The notes under the pieces: generated by a model
What the model was told of the DNA's origin: nothing
Database searches by the model: none
What the model saw: the letters and a program-made list of their open reading frames with translations, nothing else
Made by a program: the position numbers and the translations under genes
Shown here: piece by piece, positions 60,501 to 64,000 of the stretch
Layout: every line of letters starts with the position of its first letter
Numbering within the stretch: position 1 is the first letter of the stretch
From: Hymenoscyphus infarciens
Taxonomy: Eukaryota; Ascomycota; Leotiomycetes; Helotiales; Helotiaceae
DNA: 64,000 bases
Direction: 5' to 3'
Assembly: GCA_001414345.1 (NCBI GenBank)
Contig: LLCB01000008.1
Span: 434,001-498,000 of the forward strand

Positions 60501-62324
60501 TTGTTTTTGCATCGGCGTGGCTGGTTCCTTCTTCCGTGCCTTAAACGAGATTCCTCCCTTTGGTACATCACTGGCATATTGTTGAGCCTGGGAAACACCA
60601 CTCACACCACGCATGCGAAGTCGGGCGCGGTGCAGGTGTTCAAGTAGTGAACCGCTCTCGCTTGTCGGATATGGAATTTCTGCCTTGTTTGGAGGTGTGA
60701 CTGGTCCTGCATTAGGCGTTTTGCGGTTTGAAGTCTGTTGAAAAAAGTTGAATGGGCCTTGGGTCTGTGGGAACTCCGGTGGAGTGACGAAGTTGGAAGA
60801 CGAGGGATGAGAGTGGCTGTGTTGAGTGCCTGCCATGTTCTTGGGTGTTACCGGCTCTGGAGCAACAGTGTTGCTCGTATGAAAGGTTTGGGCATGTATT
60901 TCCTCGACTTGTATTCCGTTCCCAAAATTATTATTGCCTTGGTTGGCTTGAGTGTCTCTCGGTTCTGGAGCTACAGCTCGGCTTCTGTTAAAGGATCGGC
61001 TATCTGCTTCCTGGACATAAGTTCCGTTGACAAAGTGCTTGTTGCGATGACTGGGAGGACCATTCGGTGCAACAGTCTGTGCTCTTTGAATTCGGTTGGT
61101 AGTTGGAGGGGGAGGTAAAGGATCGTCGTCCTCACTCGAACTAGCCCATTGACCGGTTTGCATATTGACTTTACGCGAATCTCCTTCAACGCTGCGATAA
61201 ATTGAATGTCCCACGCTCTTGCCTCTTCTATGTGCTATTTTCGGCTGCGCAGGAGGTGCAACACTTTGGCCTCTAGCGTAGCGATTTGGCATGTTGGAAT
61301 TCATCGGCCTATGGTTTTCCTTTTCTTTCCACGCACTTTCTCTGATAGAGTCAACAAAGTGCTTTTTTGGAGAGGTTTTGTCGCTCGAATCCCAAATCGC
61401 CGGTTGCAATTTGGGTTGCGCAAGTGTCAATCCATTCTGTTGTGATCGTGGGAATCCGTTTAGTTGATCTGTTTGGGGGGAGTTCTGCACACCATGCACT
61501 CCATGAGGATATTTGCCTAGTCCATTCATTGCAGAGCCTGAACTAGGTATCGATGCACGATTTCCATTAACATAACCATTTGCGACTCCAGGAGGGAAGG
61601 GAGGGCCATGCTGCCCCAAAGAAGAGTTGGCAAATCCATTCCGCGTAGGTGAAGGTAGCGCCATGCCGTTAGGAGAGCCGTAACCACCATTTGAAACCGA
61701 GTTGTTTTGAGTGCCTCCGCTCTGCATCAGTAATTGTTGCTCCTCTGCTATAATGGAATTGAATTGTTCCTTGTGCGTGCTCATGGTTTCCGAGAAGAGG
61801 TTGTCTTTGTGTCTTTGTAGCTCCTGAAGGCGTGCTTCCACCTCTGGCGGATGTTGCCTTCCTGGCGTTCGTGGAGGACGACTTCCCATGGCAGGTACTC
61901 CATTTCGATGTCTGATTGGACTGTGTGGACTATGCATATTGGCGTCTCTGATTTGGACTTGATTCTGGTATTCCATTTTGATCTTGTCACTTGGGGAGTG
62001 ACCATGCCCATTGAAAACAGAACCAGCACGGTATGTTTTTTTCGGCGACCGGTTGCTCATTGGAGCCCTGCTCGCGGCTCGCTTTCGGGATCTCCTTTCT
62101 AAAGATTCTTCGCTTGAGAGTGATATTGGATCGTATATGGACGAACCACCATTGACACTGCCGTTGCGTTGTGGGCATGATGGAATACGCGAAGTAGACC
62201 TTCCTCTTTGGGCTTGTTTTTGACCACTTCGATTTTGCGAGTTCAAAGTTCTCTGAATTTCAGAGGCATCAATCATCGGTTCATCCTGGTTGGCAAGATT
62301 TTGGGCGGGTTGGTACTGCGTCAT
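57522..62324 (-). CDS. large coiled-coil protein of unknown function (1567 residues)
   Basis: Three exons on the minus strand, 59587-62324, 58742-59540 and 57522-58688, with introns of 46 and 53 bp. The start is ATG at 62324 (MTQYQPAQNLANQDEPMIDA); the frame upstream has no ATG. Residues 1 to about 680 are disordered, Asn/Ser/Pro-rich and basic. Residues of about 680-880 form a very long Glu/Lys/Arg-rich helix (repeats of EAKAREERRKAAQAK type). A second charged helix lies at about 950-1190. An acidic Asp/Ser tract follows (SDSDSSDASEEDPDTPDSSD). The last 220 residues look globular, with YTRQSFLNYDEAIEAVKELA and DIWLGVDFKSKDMNP, and are not recognised. Hydrophobic-acidic stretches PISLSSEE, IIDLVSPD and IICLGDND resemble SUMO-interacting motifs. 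A nuclear scaffold is a guess. Confidence 0.85.
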
Positions 62325-64000
62325 TTTACTGATGGGAGTCAATTCATGAGCAGATTCTTCGTGGTGTAAATATGAGGGTGGTTTTGTTGAACTGTGTCGT
62401 GCTGAGGATATGTGTGTATGAAGATAGGAAGATAGACGAGAAGTCGAAGCGAAGATTCCAAGTCTAAAGAACAGCCCGAGTTCCTGAATAATAAAGAGTC
62501 AGCTTACATATCCTGCAATGAAAACAGATCCCAAACCGGCAAGTAGGAACGCGGCTTGCAAGTCTTCTATCGTACAAAGGGAGAAATAATTTTTGAAGAA
62601 ACAGAAGTATAGAACCCCAAGATATCTTACGAAGTGGAAGTGATGAAGTATAGATTCACCAAGATGGGAAGAGATGGCTCCCAACACAAACATGAAGCTG
62701 AATCTGGAAAGTGATTGAACCTGAGTATGAGATAGATAGAGTGAACATGACTTGAAGGAACCCGAAGCAATTGGGTTATGTTCTTGAATCCGAGAATGTG
62801 ACCCCCCAATTGAAGAGTCATACCAAATAACAGTTGTAATTCATCATTGAAGAAGAGTAATGAGACAGGAAGAACATGAGGATGACAAGGAAAAGTGACG
62901 TACCTTGGCAAGCAGTGTTGATAGTTATGGAGACTGATCACCGGTGTGTCCGAGGAAGATCAATGGTCGAAACTTGGAAGGTAAGTTGACATTGAGACTT
63001 TGACGAACGATGAAAGATAGAAGAGTATGGTGAGCAAGACTCCAGAGAGACAATAGTCGAGATAGCGGAAATGTCGGGTAGGTTCCAGCTATGACGAATT
63101 GTCAACTTGTCGAGCGTTGGTGTCTTGGTAAAAAAGAGGTTCGGTATTGATATCCCGAATCAAAGAACTGTTCAATTGACTTGAACTAAGGGATCTACTA
63201 ACCCCAAATCGAACTTGAGAGATAGCAAATACCAGTCGGAGCAAAGATGCGGTCAAGTCACCTTCACACCGAAGGGCTTGCACAAAATTGGCAGAACGGG
63301 TGGTGTTGAGGGAGTGGAGACGAAGATGACTATTGATTCGATAAGTGATGGGACATTGTAAAGTAGAAGGATGATAGTGTGTAAGAGGAGTTGGACGAAG
63401 GTGGACGGGGATAGGATGCTTGATGCATCATCACGAATTGTTGTTGTGGCGTGGATGGTTGAGTTGTGGAAAAGAAGTTGAAGGAAGAAGGTTTATATGG
63501 AGGAGAGTGGTGTTGAAGAAAAGTGGAGCTCAACTCACAAGACCAAGACCACCTCCTATTTCGGAGATAGACTACTATGTACTGGCTCAACCTGGGTAGA
63601 TGTCGCTTGTATTGAGCTATTCGAGGTGAATCCCCAGGAAGGCTTACTTCAAAGGTGAGCTCTGCTTGTTGACGATGCCGGACTGGGGGGAATAGTATCG
63701 AGACCCTTGCCTCAAGGTCTAGAGATGCAAATGCGATCAAATTATAATCCTGAATGGAACAACTCCATAGATTGAGAAGGTGATGTAGAGAGCATGCAAG
63801 GTGAGTTGAACGTTGAGAGATAATCGAAAAGTATCCTGAAGAAGTTGTGGTAGGAAGGTTGTGAGAAGAATGTCCGGACTTTACTATGGATGAACGGTTC
63901 AGAATTCCGGAAGTTCTATTTTCAGAGACACCACCATTGCTCTTTCCCCACATGACAACCAACCATCAAGGTCGAAAATTCACGCCTTAGCTACCAAGAA
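62325..64000. other. upstream region of the large coiled-coil gene; probable long leader
   Basis: Read on the minus strand, this stretch shows repeated splice-like signals: donors GTACGTCAC (about 62903), GTAAGATATC (about 62631) and GTAAGCTGAC (about 62507), each preceded by acceptor-like CAG or TAG. Spliced combinations do not keep a protein frame, so they more likely mark 5' UTR introns than a separate gene. A 210-codon minus-strand frame (63330-63962) has no domain and probably reflects pyrimidine-rich leader sequence. Confidence 0.35.

Noticed and set aside
62325..62342. Upstream extension of the large coiled-coil protein
   Set aside because: The frame starts at TTG; the first ATG is at 62324.
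62499..62693. Small gene reading MFVLGAISSHLGESILHH...
   Set aside because: Strong splice signals flank its parts, but no spliced combination keeps the frame; 5' UTR introns fit better.
63330..63962. 210-codon minus-strand frame
   Set aside because: No domain, Ser/His/Pro-rich low-complexity text, no splice partners; position fits the leader region of the large gene at 57522-62324.

Overview
This is nuclear DNA of a filamentous ascomycete. The genes carry short introns (about 45-150 bp, GT..AG, CTNAN branch sites) and belong to families typical of Pezizomycotina: a Cut12-like spindle-pole protein, DCW1/DFG5-type GH76, bZIP+DUF3425, PTH11/rhodopsin-fold membrane protein, PhoD-like phosphatase, Ure2-type GST and fungal NAPE-PLD. 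The style suggests Leotiomycetes (Helotiales), but that placement is an impression, not a test. Intron-exon models were built by hand from splice signals and frame continuity. Thirteen complete genes came out with exons that sum to whole codons, and a fourteenth, weaker model does too.

Layout. 1-305 is the 3' end of a membrane-anchored protein. 1685-3507 is a coiled-coil spindle-pole-type protein. 6079-7923 is a GH76 cell-wall mannosidase/transglycosidase with a C-terminal membrane anchor. 8927-10958 is a decayed DNA cytosine-5 methyltransferase of the RID/Masc1/DmtA class. 10959-15969 is gene-poor and holds small TA-flanked inverted-repeat elements. 15970-17295 is a bZIP+DUF3425 regulator. 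17296-25454 is gene-poor, with a mariner-like TIR element set into an older decayed coding-like repeat and a tRNA-like fragment. 25455-29384 is the divergent pair NDC80 / PEX14, the latter with a 7-nt micro-exon. 30204-31919 is an SR splicing factor with one long intron. 33047-34516 is an alpha/beta hydrolase. 34517-36553 is repeat-rich. 36554-38242 (-) is a PTH11-like membrane protein. 42414-45217 (-) is a PhoD-like phosphatase. 46739-48870 is the divergent pair p24 cargo receptor / ARF1. 49564-50150 holds two inverted-repeat elements. 50414-51710 (-) is a Ure2-like GST. 52569-53318 (-) is an uncertain small gene. 53922-55345 is NAPE-PLD. 57522-62324 (-) is a 1567-residue coiled-coil protein of unknown function.

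Functionally the window is mostly housekeeping: mitosis (Cut12-like, NDC80), peroxisome import (PEX14), splicing (SR protein) and ER-Golgi traffic (p24 with ARF1). Wall, lipid and detoxification enzymes and two accessory regulators/receptors are interspersed. No secondary-metabolite cluster, CRISPR array or virus was seen.

The most notable points are these. (1) The methyltransferase is broken by several independent lesions, while the AT-rich islands in the window coincide with TIR elements; together they suggest past RIP-like mutation and later loss of at least this methyltransferase copy. (2) Several genes switch abruptly from C-rich to G-rich coding strand near their 3' ends. (3) PEX14 has a 7-nt micro-exon, and the p24 gene carries its sorting tail on a 6-codon last exon. 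(4) At least two families of short repeats recur across the window. I did not find a clearly undescribed multi-gene system.
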